Shown here: positions 29,943 through 40,371 of the stretch, in pieces
How positions within the stretch are numbered: the stretch's first letter is position 1
Layout of the letters: each line of letters starts with the position of its first letter
Assembly (NCBI RefSeq): GCF_021513195.1
Contig: NZ_CP090974.1
Span: forward strand, 1,438,001-1,502,000
Length of the DNA: 64,000 nt
Origin: Shewanella sp. OMA3-2
GTDB lineage: Bacteria; Pseudomonadota; Gammaproteobacteria; Enterobacterales; Shewanellaceae
Direction of reading: 5' to 3'
Program-made: the position numbers and the translations under genes
The notes under the pieces: model-generated
Databases searched by the model: none
What the model was told of the DNA's origin: nothing
What the model saw: only the letters and a program-made list of their open reading frames with translations

Positions 29943-31520
29943 CTAAATCCACTGCTGATATTGTGTGCAAACAGTGTTTAATGACCTAGCTACTAATGTG
30001 TTTGCCACCTGAATAGGTATATATGGCAGTGTGATAGTGCCACTTGCTAAGCCTAATTCTAAATAGGCAAGTTGTTGTGTTTTTTGCCTTGCTGTTTGAA
30101 TGATTTTCACGTGCTGTATTTTTTCAAAAGGGATCCGTTTCCAATCTCGACCTAGTAATCCGCTGTGTTGCCAAACCGCATCTTCCTCTAACACATATCC
30201 CCATCGCTTATAGCGAATATAAAGTAGTACGCTCACAGAGATGGCTGCTATAAATGCGACCTCAACCAATTTAATGTCTATATCCAAGATAAAAAATAGA
30301 CCGAGTAAAATACTGAAGGGAATGAATGGCAGCCATATTCTTTTATATAGCCAAGTAATATTAATCCCAATGTAATCAGTGGGTAATTTTATAGCTGAAG
30401 TGCTTAATAAGGGTAACTTACTGAATATAGGTTCTATTTCAGCGGTTTTAACCGAAGGAATAAGCATATGTTGTTTGGTTTTTTCCTCCACTTCATTACC
30501 TTTAACTTGCTTTAAAAATAGTGTCCAGCGGTTTACAAAACGCGCTAATAGCGGTTGCTGAAAATGGACTACTTGAATACGTTTAATCGCTAATGCATCT
30601 TGCTGATGGGCAATAACGCCACCACTTCGCAGTAATGTTTGTTGGTGTTTATCAAGTGCGTAAGGATGATATTTCAGAACCGAAGCTAAAATCGAAATCA
30701 TTGAAAAAAGCACGTAACCCAAAATAAATAAGCCGACTACCATTATTAATTGCAACATGAAATTGTCATGGGTAGCTTGGTTTACCCATTCAATCAATGT
30801 GTTTATTAGAGGGGACTGAGCGACTTTTTCCCATTCGATTTGTCCTGCCACAGGCCCTGCTATTATGGCAAACCAAATAAAGTTGTTTTGATAAAAACCA
30901 AATAGTATAAGCTCTTTCAGGCTACGCTTTACGATAGGTTGACTTAACGGTGTCGATTCAACTGCCATGTTATCATCTGCACTACCGATATTTTCTACAG
31001 TGTCGCTAACATGGTTTAGCTGCAATAAATGCTGTTTAAGGATCTGTGCATGTTCAGCATCCAGTGCGCTGAGCTTAGCTTCATCTTTACTTGAACCCGC
31101 TGTTTCAATCACCAAGACTGCTAATTTAAGTGGCTTAAAATAAAAAGGTTGTTCAAAGCGAATATTTTGAATTCGAGTAAGAGGAATTTCATCTTTTTTA
31201 GTGAAAAACAGTCCTCGTTTAACATCGAGTTGCTCGGTGTTTATCCTGTAACGAAATTTTCGCCATTGAATAAAAGCAAATGAAGTTAATAAAATGAGTA
31301 AAGCGATAAGACCTTCAATAACCCAAATAATAGATACATCATTGCTCCAACCAGCATAAAAAACGGGGATTAATGCATAACTGTTACTGAGAATGCTTTT
31401 TAACGATCCAAACACAAAACTTAGTATTGACCAGGGTGACAGTGCTTTCCAATCGCTTAAACTTGACTGTGTATTGGTGTTGGCTTGTTCATCTGCGTTG
31501 GGTGGTTGAGCATCAGGCAT
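29943..31520 (-). CDS. YdbT-like membrane protein with bacterial PH domains
   Basis: 525 residues, with several hydrophobic pairs and three bPH_2 (DUF304) domains (about 85-165, 285-370 and 440-510, each with a motif like RIQNIRFEQP, IKRIQVVHFQQP, IQHVKIIQ). In E. coli and Bacillus, YdbS and YdbT are adjacent membrane proteins; Bacillus homologues protect against an amylocyclicin-type bacteriocin. Function here is inferred only. Its ATG overlaps the restored end of the ydbS frame. Confidence 0.83.
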   Translation of the reverse strand: MPDAQPPNADEQANTNTQSSLSDWKALSPWSILSFVFGSLKSILSNSYALIPVFYAGWSNDVSIIWVIEGLIALLILLTSFAFIQWRKFRYRINTEQLDVKRGLFFTKKDEIPLTRIQNIRFEQPFYFKPLKLAVLVIETAGSSKDEAKLSALDAEHAQILKQHLLQLNHVSDTVENIGSADDNMAVESTPLSQPIVKRSLKELILFGFYQNNFIWFAIIAGPVAGQIEWEKVAQSPLINTLIEWVNQATHDNFMLQLIMVVGLFILGYVLFSMISILASVLKYHPYALDKHQQTLLRSGGVIAHQQDALAIKRIQVVHFQQPLLARFVNRWTLFLKQVKGNEVEEKTKQHMLIPSVKTAEIEPIFSKLPLLSTSAIKLPTDYIGINITWLYKRIWLPFIPFSILLGLFFILDIDIKLVEVAFIAAISVSVLLYIRYKRWGYVLEEDAVWQHSGLLGRDWKRIPFEKIQHVKIIQTARQKTQQLAYLELGLASGTITLPYIPIQVANTLVARSLNTVCTQYQQWI

Positions 31521-32120
31521 GTTCAGACCCCAAGTCAGTATTTAGTGCTTTAGGCTCAATTTTTTGGTTTTCAGCAGCTTGATGCAATAAATGCTGGCGA
31601 AGATGCTCTGCTATATTAGCAGGTAGCCCGGTAAATTTATTTCTGCTTCACCCGATCCTGCACTGAAACATTTCAGTGTAATAAGCTGATATTTTCGCTC
31701 AAGTGGCCCCTGAGATAAATTCACATGTTGCAAACGTGTGTAGGGTAAAGCGGTTGTTGATATCCAAAACAACCCCTGGCGCATAATAAATTCATCTTTA
31801 AACACGCCATAACAAACCGTTAATGCTTTTAGGTAGGTTAATCGACTCAAACCTATTACTAGGGCAATGATAATAGATAAGGCAAGCATTTTACTGAACA
31901 ATTCTAACGGGGATACCAGTGTAATCAATAAACTGATCCCTATGGCGATCGCACTAAATATGACAGCACTTACGTAAAGTTGTAGCTTAGGATAGTTATC
32001 ATCGACTTTAGTCAGCACTAAATCCTGCAAAGAAGTCAGTTCCGTAGGAGTTAAGAGATTACCGTGGTCATAGCCTTCTAGATTTGCTGAAGCTTGACTG
32101 TGCATATCTGGATTAGTCAT
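31513..32120 (-). pseudogene. YdbS-like PH-domain membrane protein, C-terminal frameshift
   Basis: The frame from 32120 gives 169 residues with two membrane segments and a bPH_2 domain, ending AEINLPGYLLI at a stop at 31611. One extra T near 31624 (GGCTTACC for GGCTACC) would continue as LPANIAEHLRQHLLHQAAEN for about 36 residues. It would end at a TGA that overlaps the ydbT start by eight bases, the expected coupled arrangement. The restored length is 202 residues. This points to a single missing base. The PH domain is nearly complete, so the truncated protein may still fold. Confidence 0.75.
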
Positions 32121-32280
32121 TATTTATCATCAGTTATTAAAACTTGAAATACACTATATCGACATTTTATGTCACATGATAGGGCGTGATGAGTTGTGGT
32201 TTGTATATTTGTAATCAGTATCTATCAATGATTATTAACACTTTTAGATGATAATTAGGTGCTTTAAATAGTGGAGTAGA

Positions 32281-32901
32281 GTGGCAAAAATGACCTTAGA
32301 TTTATTTACCAAGCTTGATCCCAACATTCAGTTACCGCCAGTGATTTATCAGCCCAGTTTTCTGTCTGGGCGTCAGCAAAGGCTGTTATTACAAGAAGTA
32401 AGTGATTATCCTTTAACTAAAATTGAAATTGAAGTGTATGGTAAGAAGCACTTTATTCCACGCACTCAGGCTTGGTTTGGCGATGAAGGATGTGATTGTC
32501 GATATTCTAAAACCTTGATCAACCCTTTACCTTGGCCACCCGTTTTATCAAAGTTACGCCAAACACTGTTACAAAAGTGCCAACTTGATTTTAACGCAGT
32601 ATTGGTTAATCAGTATGCTAACGGGACTGAATGTATGGGCTGGCACAGTGATGATGAGCCAGAAATTGTGGCAAATAGCCCTATAGCATCAATTACCCTT
32701 GGAACATGTCGTGACTTTATTGTGCGCAACAAGGCGACTCAACAAAAAGTGTCATATGCTTTGCAGGCGGGTGATTTGTTTATTATGCAACCTGGCATGC
32801 AACAAACTTGGCAGCACTCTTTGCCCAAGCGTTTAACGGTCAATACCCCAAGGATTAATTTTACTTTTAGGCAAATTACGCCGTACTTTTATCAGGCGTG
32901 A
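32281..32901 (+). CDS. AlkB-like Fe(II)/2-oxoglutarate dioxygenase
   Basis: 206 residues with a full catalytic set: iron ligands His122, Asp124 and His179 (WHSDDEPE, TWQHSLPK) and 2-oxoglutarate-binding Arg191 and Arg197 (RINFTFR). The NQY and PRTQAWFGD segments match the ALKBH2/3-like group, often annotated alkylated DNA repair protein. Likely removes methyl lesions from DNA or RNA. GTG start, or ATG three codons later; GGAG lies just upstream. Monocistronic. Confidence 0.87.
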   Translation: MAKMTLDLFTKLDPNIQLPPVIYQPSFLSGRQQRLLLQEVSDYPLTKIEIEVYGKKHFIPRTQAWFGDEGCDCRYSKTLINPLPWPPVLSKLRQTLLQKCQLDFNAVLVNQYANGTECMGWHSDDEPEIVANSPIASITLGTCRDFIVRNKATQQKVSYALQAGDLFIMQPGMQQTWQHSLPKRLTVNTPRINFTFRQITPYFYQA

Positions 32902-33076
32902 GTAAATTTAATTTAGTCAGTGACGTTAATTGCATTTGTTAACAGCGTCTTCAGTTGGCAGTGCGTCCTTGGTTTAAACATTAACGCAATCAAGTTAACA
33001 TTTATTGTCACAGCGTTTGACGTTTATGTTTCAACCCAGTACTCTTCGATTTTTAAGAACCCAAGAGTAGGTCGCT

Positions 33077-33376
33077 ATGTCAGTTGCACAGACTATTACT
33101 GATAAACTGAATCAGTCGTTTACACCATCACATCTTGAAGTGATTAACGAAAGTAACCGCCATCATGTTCCACCTAATTCAGAAACTCATTTTAAAGTGG
33201 TCATCGTCAGCGACCTATTTGATGGGCAACGTCCATTGTCGCGTCATCGCAGCGTTAATGGTGTGTTAGCTGATGAGTTAGCGAACGGCGTACATGCATT
33301 ATCAATTAATACTTATACTCAAGCAGAATGGCAAAGTCTTGTTGAGGTTCCCAGAACCCCAAATTGTAAAGGCTAA
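33077..33376 (+). CDS. bolA: BolA family protein
   Basis: 99 residues. The motif LSRHRSVNGVLADEL and conserved HFKVVIVSDLF identify BolA, which works with monothiol glutaredoxins in iron-sulfur handling and, in E. coli, controls cell shape and stress genes. Near the E. coli BolA length (105). No gearbox promoter recognised in the 175 bp upstream. Followed by a clear terminator. Confidence 0.9.
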   Translation: MSVAQTITDKLNQSFTPSHLEVINESNRHHVPPNSETHFKVVIVSDLFDGQRPLSRHRSVNGVLADELANGVHALSINTYTQAEWQSLVEVPRTPNCKG

Positions 33377-33387
33377 CTAACCCAAGT

Positions 33388-33415
33388 AAACCTCACTATA
33401 CCGTGAGGTTTTTTT
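33388..33415 (+). terminator. intrinsic terminator of bolA
   Basis: AAACCTCAC pairs with GTGAGGTTT across a 6-nt loop and runs into seven T. Confidence 0.88.
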
Positions 33416-33566
33416 ATTGGATAAGTGTCCTCTTAACGCGATTTTTGAGCTGATTCTACCCTATATGAATGCATGTATTTGATGTTCGGTTTAAGTTGTC
33501 ATAAAGCTTAGCGAATGATGTTTAAGTGAGTTTAATTCATGCTGGTGGAGAGTTGTGCATTGATGG

Positions 33567-33575
33567 TGGTATGAT
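33567..33575 (+). promoter_or_regulatory. candidate extended -10 promoter for luxS
   Basis: TGGTATGAT fits an extended -10 (TGn before TATGAT), 75 bp before the luxS start. No good -35 is found, which extended -10 promoters tolerate. Assigned by eye. Confidence 0.35.
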
Positions 33576-33649
33576 GCATTTATTATCATTAAACGTGTTG
33601 ACCATTTTGAGTTTTCTCAAGTTAGCGCGCCCTTATTTTGGAGAGCACA

Positions 33650-34159
33650 ATGCCGTTATTAGATAGTTTTACAGTAGATCACACTCGTATGAATGCTCCT
33701 GCGGTTCGAGTTGCTAAGCATATGAGTACCCCTAAGGGTGATACTATTACAGTCTTTGATTTACGTTTTTGTGCACCCAATAAAGATATTTTAAGCGAAC
33801 GCGGGATTCATACTCTTGAACATTTGTTTGCCGGATTTATGCGTGATCATCTCAATGGTGATAATGTTGAAATTATCGATATCTCTCCAATGGGATGCCG
33901 TACCGGTTTTTATATGAGCCTTATTGGTCAGCCAACAGAAAAGAATGTTGCCGATGCCTGGCTTGGTGCAATGGAAGATGTGTTAAAAGTGACTGAGCAG
34001 AAAGATATTCCAGAGTTAAATGAATATCAGTGTGGTACTTATGAAATGCATTCATTAGAACAAGCACAAGATATTGCCAGAAATATTATAGCTGCAGGTG
34101 TTAGCGTAAATAAAAATGATGATTTAGCATTAAGTGGTGAGATTTTAGGCTCGCTCTAA
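33650..34159 (+). CDS. luxS: S-ribosylhomocysteine lyase
   Basis: Cleaves S-ribosylhomocysteine to homocysteine and DPD, the autoinducer-2 precursor, recycling S-adenosylmethionine products. The [17 protein letters not shown] gives 169 residues (E. coli 171), with GGAGAGCAC upstream; an earlier start adds four foreign residues. Metal ligands His54, His58 and Cys128 and catalytic Glu57 and Cys83 are present. Monocistronic with its own terminator. Confidence 0.97.
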   Translation: MPLLDSFTVDHTRMNAPAVRVAKHMSTPKGDTITVFDLRFCAPNKDILSERGIHTLEHLFAGFMRDHLNGDNVEIIDISPMGCRTGFYMSLIGQPTEKNVADAWLGAMEDVLKVTEQKDIPELNEYQCGTYEMHSLEQAQDIARNIIAAGVSVNKNDDLALSGEILGSL

Positions 34160-34176
34160 CCTCATTCATTATGAGT

Positions 34177-34201
34177 AAAAGCAGCTTAAGCTGCTTTTTT
34201 T
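34177..34201 (+). terminator. intrinsic terminator of luxS
   Basis: AAAAGCAGC / GCTGCTTTT around TTAA, followed by more T, 17 bp after the stop. Confidence 0.88.
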
Positions 34202-34323
34202 GTATCTAAAATTAACTAATTTATAACAGCATGTGGTTGATGCTGTTTTTATGTGGATTAAACCGTTATTGTATATGGCATAACAGTGCATTTAATAAGA
34301 CAAGACAGAATACGGAGATTAAT

Positions 34324-36396
34324 ATGTCTGATCGCTCTTTTAGCGTTTCAATGGTGGCCTCAGCAGTATTATTAATGCTTGGCAGTTTTCCAAGTGTAGC
34401 AAGTACAGTGACGGAGTCTATCGAAGATAAAAACTCCCGTATTGATTTACAACAAGATGAAGTGTCAGTATTTCATTATCGCCAATCGGTTAATGTATTG
34501 GCCAAAGCTGGTGTGACGGTCCATCCCAATGTTGAACATGCGCCGAATGCGCTTTCTATTCGTGGTGCAACCAATGGCGTGGCAATATTACAAGATAATA
34601 TTTTTTATTTAGCGGCACCTTATTCAGGTCAAAACCTGGTATCTCAACCTAATTTGTTTTTTCAATCGGCAATCTCCACCAATAAGCACTCCAATGTCAA
34701 TTCAGGTGGGCAAGGTGCTTTTGGTCAGCTTAATTATGTGACTGCCAAAATCAGTGAGCGTGAAACGGATGCAATTTTTAATATTGAAGCCGATCAAGAT
34801 GGATCGCCAGCTGGTGGCTTAATTGTCAGTGGCACAACCAAGCAATATGGCATGTTATTGGGCGTTGATTATCAAAAAAATGACACGGAAGCAGGGCTTA
34901 ATTCTAGTATTGATAATAAGCATCAAACAACAGACATCTTGTTTAAAATTAATGCAGATAGCCTAGTCGGCGCTAGAAACCCACAAAAAACAGAGTTCAG
35001 TTATCACTTTACTGATACTACACTTGATAATAGTGATATTGGGTTAACCTTGGCAGATTTTGCTGCATCGGCTCATAGTCGCTATGCCGTGACAACGCTG
35101 GATTTTGATCAAGGTAAACGCCAACGATATGCACTTGCTCATCAAGTTAATTTATCTGGCCAGTCGATTATGTCGACCGACTTTTACTACCAAAGTTTTG
35201 CTCAACGTGGCCATAACACGTTAACAATCAATGACGAAGTCATTAACCGCCAGTTGTTACAGGTATTATCTGATTTTGAAAGTAATCCAACTTCACAGGG
35301 CTTAGCAACAAGTGCGGCTGTTGCTAATAACGATTTTGATGGGTTTGGTATGCAAACAAAAGGCGTCAGCCTTTACGGCGCCCATGAAGTAACCTACCAA
35401 GCACGTTATCATAGCGATAAAGCTGAAATGAAAGTGGCTAAAATAGATTATTTGTTAAATGAAGATTTAGGCCTTAACACACTTGATGCGCAATATGGTG
35501 TTGGTGATTATACCGATGATGCCGATGCATTTACTACATCGGTCAATACTAAGCTGAACTATGATGCTTGGTCAGTAAATGTCGGCTTAGGCTATGAGAA
35601 TGTTAGCGTGACCCGTGAGTTAGGTGACTATGCTGATTTATTAACAGCGGCTGATTTTTCTGATGATGGCTGGCTGCCTTCTCTTGAACTGGCTTATAAA
35701 AAGGATGCATGGTTATTAGCATTAAGTGCTAAACAAGCCTGGACGGCAGCGGGTGCAGGTAATGCTGAGCAACTCGCGCAAGAGGCATTACAGTATCAAT
35801 TGGCATTACAATATCAGCAGGGGAGTTTGAATGTTGGCTTGACGACTTACATTCATGATTTTGATAATCAACATATGACTTGTAAATGGGGCGTTCACTG
35901 CATTCCTGTGCAAGAGGCTGTACAGGTCAATTTAAAAGATGTATCTGTATCAGGAACAGATCTAACGATTGATTACAAGCTGGATTTTAATCGTTTTTCC
36001 ATTCCGATGGGATTAGATTATTCATATACCCAATCTGAGTTTGGCCAATCTAGTTGCGATATTATTGTAGGTTGCTATGCCGCTGGACAATCATTGCCTT
36101 GGGTTCCTGAGCAACAAATTAGTGCTAACATTGGTTTAGTTATCGGTCAGTTTAGTATTTTTGCAAATGGATTATATCAATCAGAAACAGGCAGTACATT
36201 TGTGCCAGGGAATTACGGCATTGATTCACAGCTGAAAATTGATCTCGCGGCACAGTATCAGATGACTCAGGCACATAAAGTTTATGTTCGCATTGAAAAT
36301 GTTTTAGATGAAGCGCTTATTGCCAAAAATTACCAAATGGGAATGCTGTCCCAAGCTGAAATGACAACCTATATTGGTTATCAAGGTCAGTTTTAA
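34324..36396 (+). CDS. TonB-dependent receptor
   Basis: 690 residues from the ATG MSDRSFSVSM, with ACGGAGATT upstream, and a signal peptide ending about residue 27 (SVAS). A plug-like domain (about 45-150, ALSIRGATNGVAILQDN) precedes a 22-strand-type barrel with a C-terminal aromatic (IGYQGQF). No classic TonB box is obvious; DEVSVFHYR near residue 45 is the best candidate. Two close cysteine pairs (TCKWGVHC and SCDIIVGC) lie in barrel loops. The substrate is unknown, and no transport partner is adjacent. Confidence 0.83.
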   Translation: MSDRSFSVSMVASAVLLMLGSFPSVASTVTESIEDKNSRIDLQQDEVSVFHYRQSVNVLAKAGVTVHPNVEHAPNALSIRGATNGVAILQDNIFYLAAPYSGQNLVSQPNLFFQSAISTNKHSNVNSGGQGAFGQLNYVTAKISERETDAIFNIEADQDGSPAGGLIVSGTTKQYGMLLGVDYQKNDTEAGLNSSIDNKHQTTDILFKINADSLVGARNPQKTEFSYHFTDTTLDNSDIGLTLADFAASAHSRYAVTTLDFDQGKRQRYALAHQVNLSGQSIMSTDFYYQSFAQRGHNTLTINDEVINRQLLQVLSDFESNPTSQGLATSAAVANNDFDGFGMQTKGVSLYGAHEVTYQARYHSDKAEMKVAKIDYLLNEDLGLNTLDAQYGVGDYTDDADAFTTSVNTKLNYDAWSVNVGLGYENVSVTRELGDYADLLTAADFSDDGWLPSLELAYKKDAWLLALSAKQAWTAAGAGNAEQLAQEALQYQLALQYQQGSLNVGLTTYIHDFDNQHMTCKWGVHCIPVQEAVQVNLKDVSVSGTDLTIDYKLDFNRFSIPMGLDYSYTQSEFGQSSCDIIVGCYAAGQSLPWVPEQQISANIGLVIGQFSIFANGLYQSETGSTFVPGNYGIDSQLKIDLAAQYQMTQAHKVYVRIENVLDEALIAKNYQMGMLSQAEMTTYIGYQGQF

Positions 36397-36430
36397 GCTA
36401 TCAAGATAAATTCTGGCTAATTTTAACGTC

Positions 36431-36473
36431 GTCAACTAGGTTGCTTATTTTGAGTCTAGTTGACAACTTTTTA
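36431..36473 (+). terminator. candidate terminator of the TonB-receptor gene
   Basis: GTCAACTAG pairs with CTAGTTGAC across a 16-nt loop and is followed by AACTTTTT. Confidence 0.55.
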
Positions 36474-37059
36474 GCTTGATAATGTGCTAGTTAATCTCAG
36501 CTCTGGATAATAAACAATTACCAAATAGCCCTGCTATTGGCGTGTTAATTCGCCTTGTTTTCAAAACAAATAATAAGTCTGCTATAAAATAACTAAATCT
36601 GTTGAATTTAGCTTATTGAGTCCATCTATTAACCTGGGTTGAGGTTAGCTCATAAATAAGCATTTCATGTTTAAAAATTGTGTACAGCCCAAAGCGAACT
36701 GAGTATAGGCTTTAATCACAAGTCCGCCATATTTGAAAATACCAATCAAAAATATTTCTTTTAAAATTAATGCTATAGTTTTGTTCGCATGGAAAAAAAT
36801 ATCCGTTTTAGACCTAATAAATAATCGCCAGCCGCTTTGCACCATATTAGCGGACTAAATTGGTGCATTGGTTTGAAAACACCTATAATTTTCGTGGCGA
36901 TAGTCTCATATATGGGGTAAAATGCGCGCGACCAGCGTGATTATGATCGCATTTCCGTGTTAAACCTGCGCTAGCTCAGGAATGAAGTGTTTGTTAACAC
37001 ATTGTTTTTGTAGCGGAACGTGGCGCATTGTCTTTCCTTCAAACGTAGTGCTTGTGGAT
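36474..37059 (+). promoter_or_regulatory. upstream region of the nqr operon
   Basis: 586 bp without a convincing gene. A TATAAT at 36894-36899 with TTTGAA 16 bp before it is the best nqr promoter candidate, leaving a leader of about 150 nt. A second -10-like TAAAAT lies at 36918-36923. A minus-strand 66-codon frame at 36645-36845 has no support. Confidence 0.4.
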
Positions 37060-38394
37060 ATGATTACAATTAAGAAAGGATTGGAACTACCTATAACAGG
37101 TAGACCAGAGCAAGTTATCCATAATGGCCCAGCCATTAGACACGTAGCTACTTTGGGTGAAGAGTATATTGGCTTACGTCCAACGATGAAGATTAAAGTG
37201 GGCGATAAAGTACAAAAAGGCCAGGTTCTTTTTGAAGATAAGAAGAATTTAGGCGTTAAATATACGGCTTTAGCCAGTGGTACTATTTCCGAAATTAACC
37301 GAGGTGCTAAACGTGTACTTCAGTCTGTTGTCATTGATGTTGAAGGTAACGATTGTGTTGCGTTCAATAAATATGATGCTGGCGCATTAGACACGTTAGA
37401 CTCGCAAGTTGTTCGTGACAATCTGATTGAATCAGGTCTGTGGACGGCATTGCGTGTGCGCCCATTTAGCAAAGTGCCTGCAGTTGATGCTGCTACACAG
37501 GGCATATTTGTTACTGCTATTGATACACAGCCTCTTGCTGCCGATCCTGTGGTAGTCATTGCCGAACATAAAGATGATTTTGCTAATGGTTTAAAAGTGC
37601 TTGCACGTTTAACTGAAGGTAAAGTGTATTTATGTAAAGCGCCTGGTGCGGATATTCCCTCAGCAAATGCCCAAGTGGCTGAATTTGGCGGAAAACACCC
37701 TGCAGGGCTTGTCGGTACACATATTCATAATATTCTTCCAGCTTCAGCTACGCGCAGTGTGTGGCATGTGGGCTATCAGGATGTTATCGCCATTGGCCAA
37801 TTATTCACTCAGGGTGTGTTAAATACTGAGCGCGTAATTGCTATTGCCGGCCCTAAAGCAAAACAACCTCGTTTAGTTCGTACTCAAGTTGGCGCAAGCA
37901 TTACTGAGTTAACGGTAAATGAAGTTCATGAAGGCAAAGTTCGTGTTATTTCTGGCTCAGTATTAAATGGTCGCTCAGCAATGGGCCCCCATGCGTACTT
38001 AGGTCGTTACCACGCGCAAATTAGCTTGCTTGAAGAAGGTTATGAGAAAGAGTTATTCGGCTGGGCTATGCCTGGTTCTGATAAGTTCTCAATCACTCGT
38101 GCATTCTTAGGTCACTTAAGTCCTTCTCGCTTATTCCCAATGACAACTAGCACTGGTGGTTCTGACCGCGCTATGGTGCCGATTGGAAACTATGAACGAG
38201 TAATGCCACTTGATATTCTTCCTACCATGCTATTACGTGACTTAGTGTCAGGTGATTATGATGGCGCCGTGAGACTGGGTGCTCTTGAGCTAGATGAAGA
38301 AGATTTGGCGTTATGTACTTTCGTATGTCCAGGTAAATATGACTATGCTTCATATCTACGTGACTGCTTAGATACGATCGAGAGGGAAGGCTAA
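37060..38394 (+). CDS. nqrA: Na+-NQR subunit A
   Basis: Cytoplasmic-face subunit of the sodium-translocating NADH:quinone oxidoreductase, implicated in ubiquinone binding. The start [14 protein letters not shown] is the conserved N terminus and gives 444 residues (Vibrio 446). An earlier in-frame ATG adds 26 residues unlike the family. The C-terminal region has FVCPGKYDY. Ends TAATG, coupled to nqrB. First of a six-gene operon pumping Na+ from NADH oxidation, typical of marine bacteria. Confidence 0.95.
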   Translation: MITIKKGLELPITGRPEQVIHNGPAIRHVATLGEEYIGLRPTMKIKVGDKVQKGQVLFEDKKNLGVKYTALASGTISEINRGAKRVLQSVVIDVEGNDCVAFNKYDAGALDTLDSQVVRDNLIESGLWTALRVRPFSKVPAVDAATQGIFVTAIDTQPLAADPVVVIAEHKDDFANGLKVLARLTEGKVYLCKAPGADIPSANAQVAEFGGKHPAGLVGTHIHNILPASATRSVWHVGYQDVIAIGQLFTQGVLNTERVIAIAGPKAKQPRLVRTQVGASITELTVNEVHEGKVRVISGSVLNGRSAMGPHAYLGRYHAQISLLEEGYEKELFGWAMPGSDKFSITRAFLGHLSPSRLFPMTTSTGGSDRAMVPIGNYERVMPLDILPTMLLRDLVSGDYDGAVRLGALELDEEDLALCTFVCPGKYDYASYLRDCLDTIEREG

Positions 38395-39593
38395 TGAGCT
38401 TGAAAGATTTTATCGAGCGTATTGAACCGCAATTTGAAAAAGGCGGTAAATACGAGAAGTGGTATGCGCTTTATGAAGCTGCTGCTACGGTATTTTATAC
38501 TCCAGGTAAAGTGAACAAGGGGATAACCCATGTTCGTGACAACATTGACCTAAAACGTATGATGATTACGGTTTGGGCGTGTACATTTCCAGCAATGTTT
38601 TTTGGTATGTACAACGTGGGTCTACAAGCGCAAGTGGCATTAGCTGCTGACTTTGGTACCCCAGATGTTTGGCAAGTTGGATTGTTTGAATTATTTGGTG
38701 CTCAGTTAACTGCTGACTCAGGTATCGCATCACTGATGTGGTATGGCGCGTGTTTCTTCTTACCTATCTACGCAGTGACTTTCGCTGTGGGTGGTTTCTG
38801 GGAAGTTTTATTCGCCTCAGTCCGCGGTCATGAAGTCAACGAAGGTTTCTTCGTCACTTCAGTACTATTCGCATTAACTTTACCCGCAACGATTCCTTTA
38901 TGGATGGTGGCGTTAGGGATTACATTCGGTGTTGTGGTTGCTAAAGAAATCTTTGGTGGTACAGGCCGTAACTTCCTTAACCCTGCGTTAGCAGGTCGTG
39001 CATTCTTGTTCTTTGCTTACCCATTAAGTATGTCTGGTGACACTACTTGGGTTGTTGCCGATGGTTATTCTGGCGCAACTGCACTAAGCCAAGCTGCACA
39101 AGGCACATTTGATTATGCTAATAATGCAAACTGGATTGATGCTTTTATGGGCTTTATTCCTGGTTCAGTAGGTGAAGTCTCTACCTTTGCTATTTTGCTA
39201 GGTGGTTTAGTCATTATTTATACTCGCATCGCTTCGTGGAGAATCGTGGGTGGTGTGATGATAGGCATGGCAGCTATTGCAACATTATTAAACGTAATTG
39301 GTAGCGATACTAACCCTATGTTTGCAATGCCTTGGCATTGGCATTTAGTGTTAGGTGGTTTTGCTTTCGGTATGATGTTTATGGCGACTGATCCTGTATC
39401 AGCTTCATTTACAAATTCTGCAAAGTGGGCCTACGGTCTGTTAATCGGTGCGATGGTGGTGTTTATCCGTGTGATTAACCCTGCATTTCCTGAAGGTATG
39501 ATGTTAGCTATTTTGTTTGCTAACTTATTTGCCCCATTATTTGACCACTTCGTCGTTCAAGCAAATATCAAACGGAGGATCGCACGTGGCTAG
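38394..39593 (+). CDS. nqrB: Na+-NQR subunit B
   Basis: Integral-membrane subunit (399 residues, about ten helices) that carries covalent FMN on a threonine, plus riboflavin, and forms part of the Na+ channel. The attachment motif SGAT is at residues 226-229, so FMN should sit on Thr229. Conserved [20 protein letters not shown] is present as [12 protein letters not shown]. Starts on the last base of the nqrA stop and overlaps nqrC by eight bases. Confidence 0.95.
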   Translation: MSLKDFIERIEPQFEKGGKYEKWYALYEAAATVFYTPGKVNKGITHVRDNIDLKRMMITVWACTFPAMFFGMYNVGLQAQVALAADFGTPDVWQVGLFELFGAQLTADSGIASLMWYGACFFLPIYAVTFAVGGFWEVLFASVRGHEVNEGFFVTSVLFALTLPATIPLWMVALGITFGVVVAKEIFGGTGRNFLNPALAGRAFLFFAYPLSMSGDTTWVVADGYSGATALSQAAQGTFDYANNANWIDAFMGFIPGSVGEVSTFAILLGGLVIIYTRIASWRIVGGVMIGMAAIATLLNVIGSDTNPMFAMPWHWHLVLGGFAFGMMFMATDPVSASFTNSAKWAYGLLIGAMVVFIRVINPAFPEGMMLAILFANLFAPLFDHFVVQANIKRRIARG

Positions 39594-40371
39594 TAATAAA
39601 GATTCGTTCGGTAGAACGCTATTTGTTGTTGTCGGCTTATGTCTTATCTGCTCAGTGCTTGTTTCTACTGCTGCTGTGGTATTAAAACCTATTCAGCAAG
39701 AGAACAAGTTACTTGATAAACAAAAGTATATTCTTGAAGCGGCAAGTCTGATTAATACTAAAGAAGGCAAGGTCACTAAAGCAGATATTCTTAGCAAATA
39801 TGATCAATATGTTGAAGCACGTTTAGTCGACCTAAAAACCGGTGAGTTTGTCGAGGGTGACGCTAATACTTATGATCAACGTAAAGCATCGCGGGATGTC
39901 AGTACCTCGTCAATTCCTGAGAATGACATTGCCTCAATCAAACGCGTTGCTGATAAAGCGGTAGTGTATTTGGTTCGTGATGATGATGGTAAATTAACCA
40001 GCGTAATTTTACCTGTCCACGGTTACGGCTTATGGTCGACCATGTATGCATTTTTAGCATTAGAAGCGGACTTAAACACAGTGCAAGGCTTAGTTTACTA
40101 TGATCAAGCTGAAACACCGGGTCTAGGTGGTGAAGTTGAAAATCCAAAGTGGAAAGCATTGTGGAACGGCAAGCAGTTATTTGATGAGCAAGGTAACTTT
40201 GCTATCAGCGTAACTAAAAACCCTGCAGTGGCGAGCACTGTTTACGGTGTTGATGCACTTTCTGGTGCAACATTGACCAGTAACGGCGTAGAACATTCAT
40301 TGCAGTTTTGGTTAGGTAAAGAAGGCTTTGCAAGCTTTATCGCTAAAGCACGCAACGGAGGGTTAAGCTAA
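39586..40371 (+). CDS. nqrC: Na+-NQR subunit C
   Basis: One N-terminal membrane helix (about 8-30) and a periplasmic FMN-binding domain. The second covalent FMN site SGAT is at 226-229 ([11 protein letters not shown]). 261 residues from a GTG start, supported by GGAGGA seven bases upstream; this start overlaps the nqrB stop. Longer upstream frames run inside nqrB and are not used. Linked to nqrD by TAATG. Confidence 0.95.
   Translation: MASNKDSFGRTLFVVVGLCLICSVLVSTAAVVLKPIQQENKLLDKQKYILEAASLINTKEGKVTKADILSKYDQYVEARLVDLKTGEFVEGDANTYDQRKASRDVSTSSIPENDIASIKRVADKAVVYLVRDDDGKLTSVILPVHGYGLWSTMYAFLALEADLNTVQGLVYYDQAETPGLGGEVENPKWKALWNGKQLFDEQGNFAISVTKNPAVASTVYGVDALSGATLTSNGVEHSLQFWLGKEGFASFIAKARNGGLS

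Noticed and set aside
29740..29970. 76-codon minus-strand frame overlapping the end of ydbT
   Set aside because: Overlaps the intact YdbT coding end and crosses the shared terminator hairpin; no supporting features.
36645..36845. 66-codon minus-strand frame before nqrA
   Set aside because: A+T-rich, no ribosome site or domain; better seen as nqr upstream sequence.
39517..39585. Long alternative start of nqrC within nqrB
   Set aside because: The GTG at 39586 has a GGAGGA site and gives the family N terminus; the extension is nqrB out of frame.
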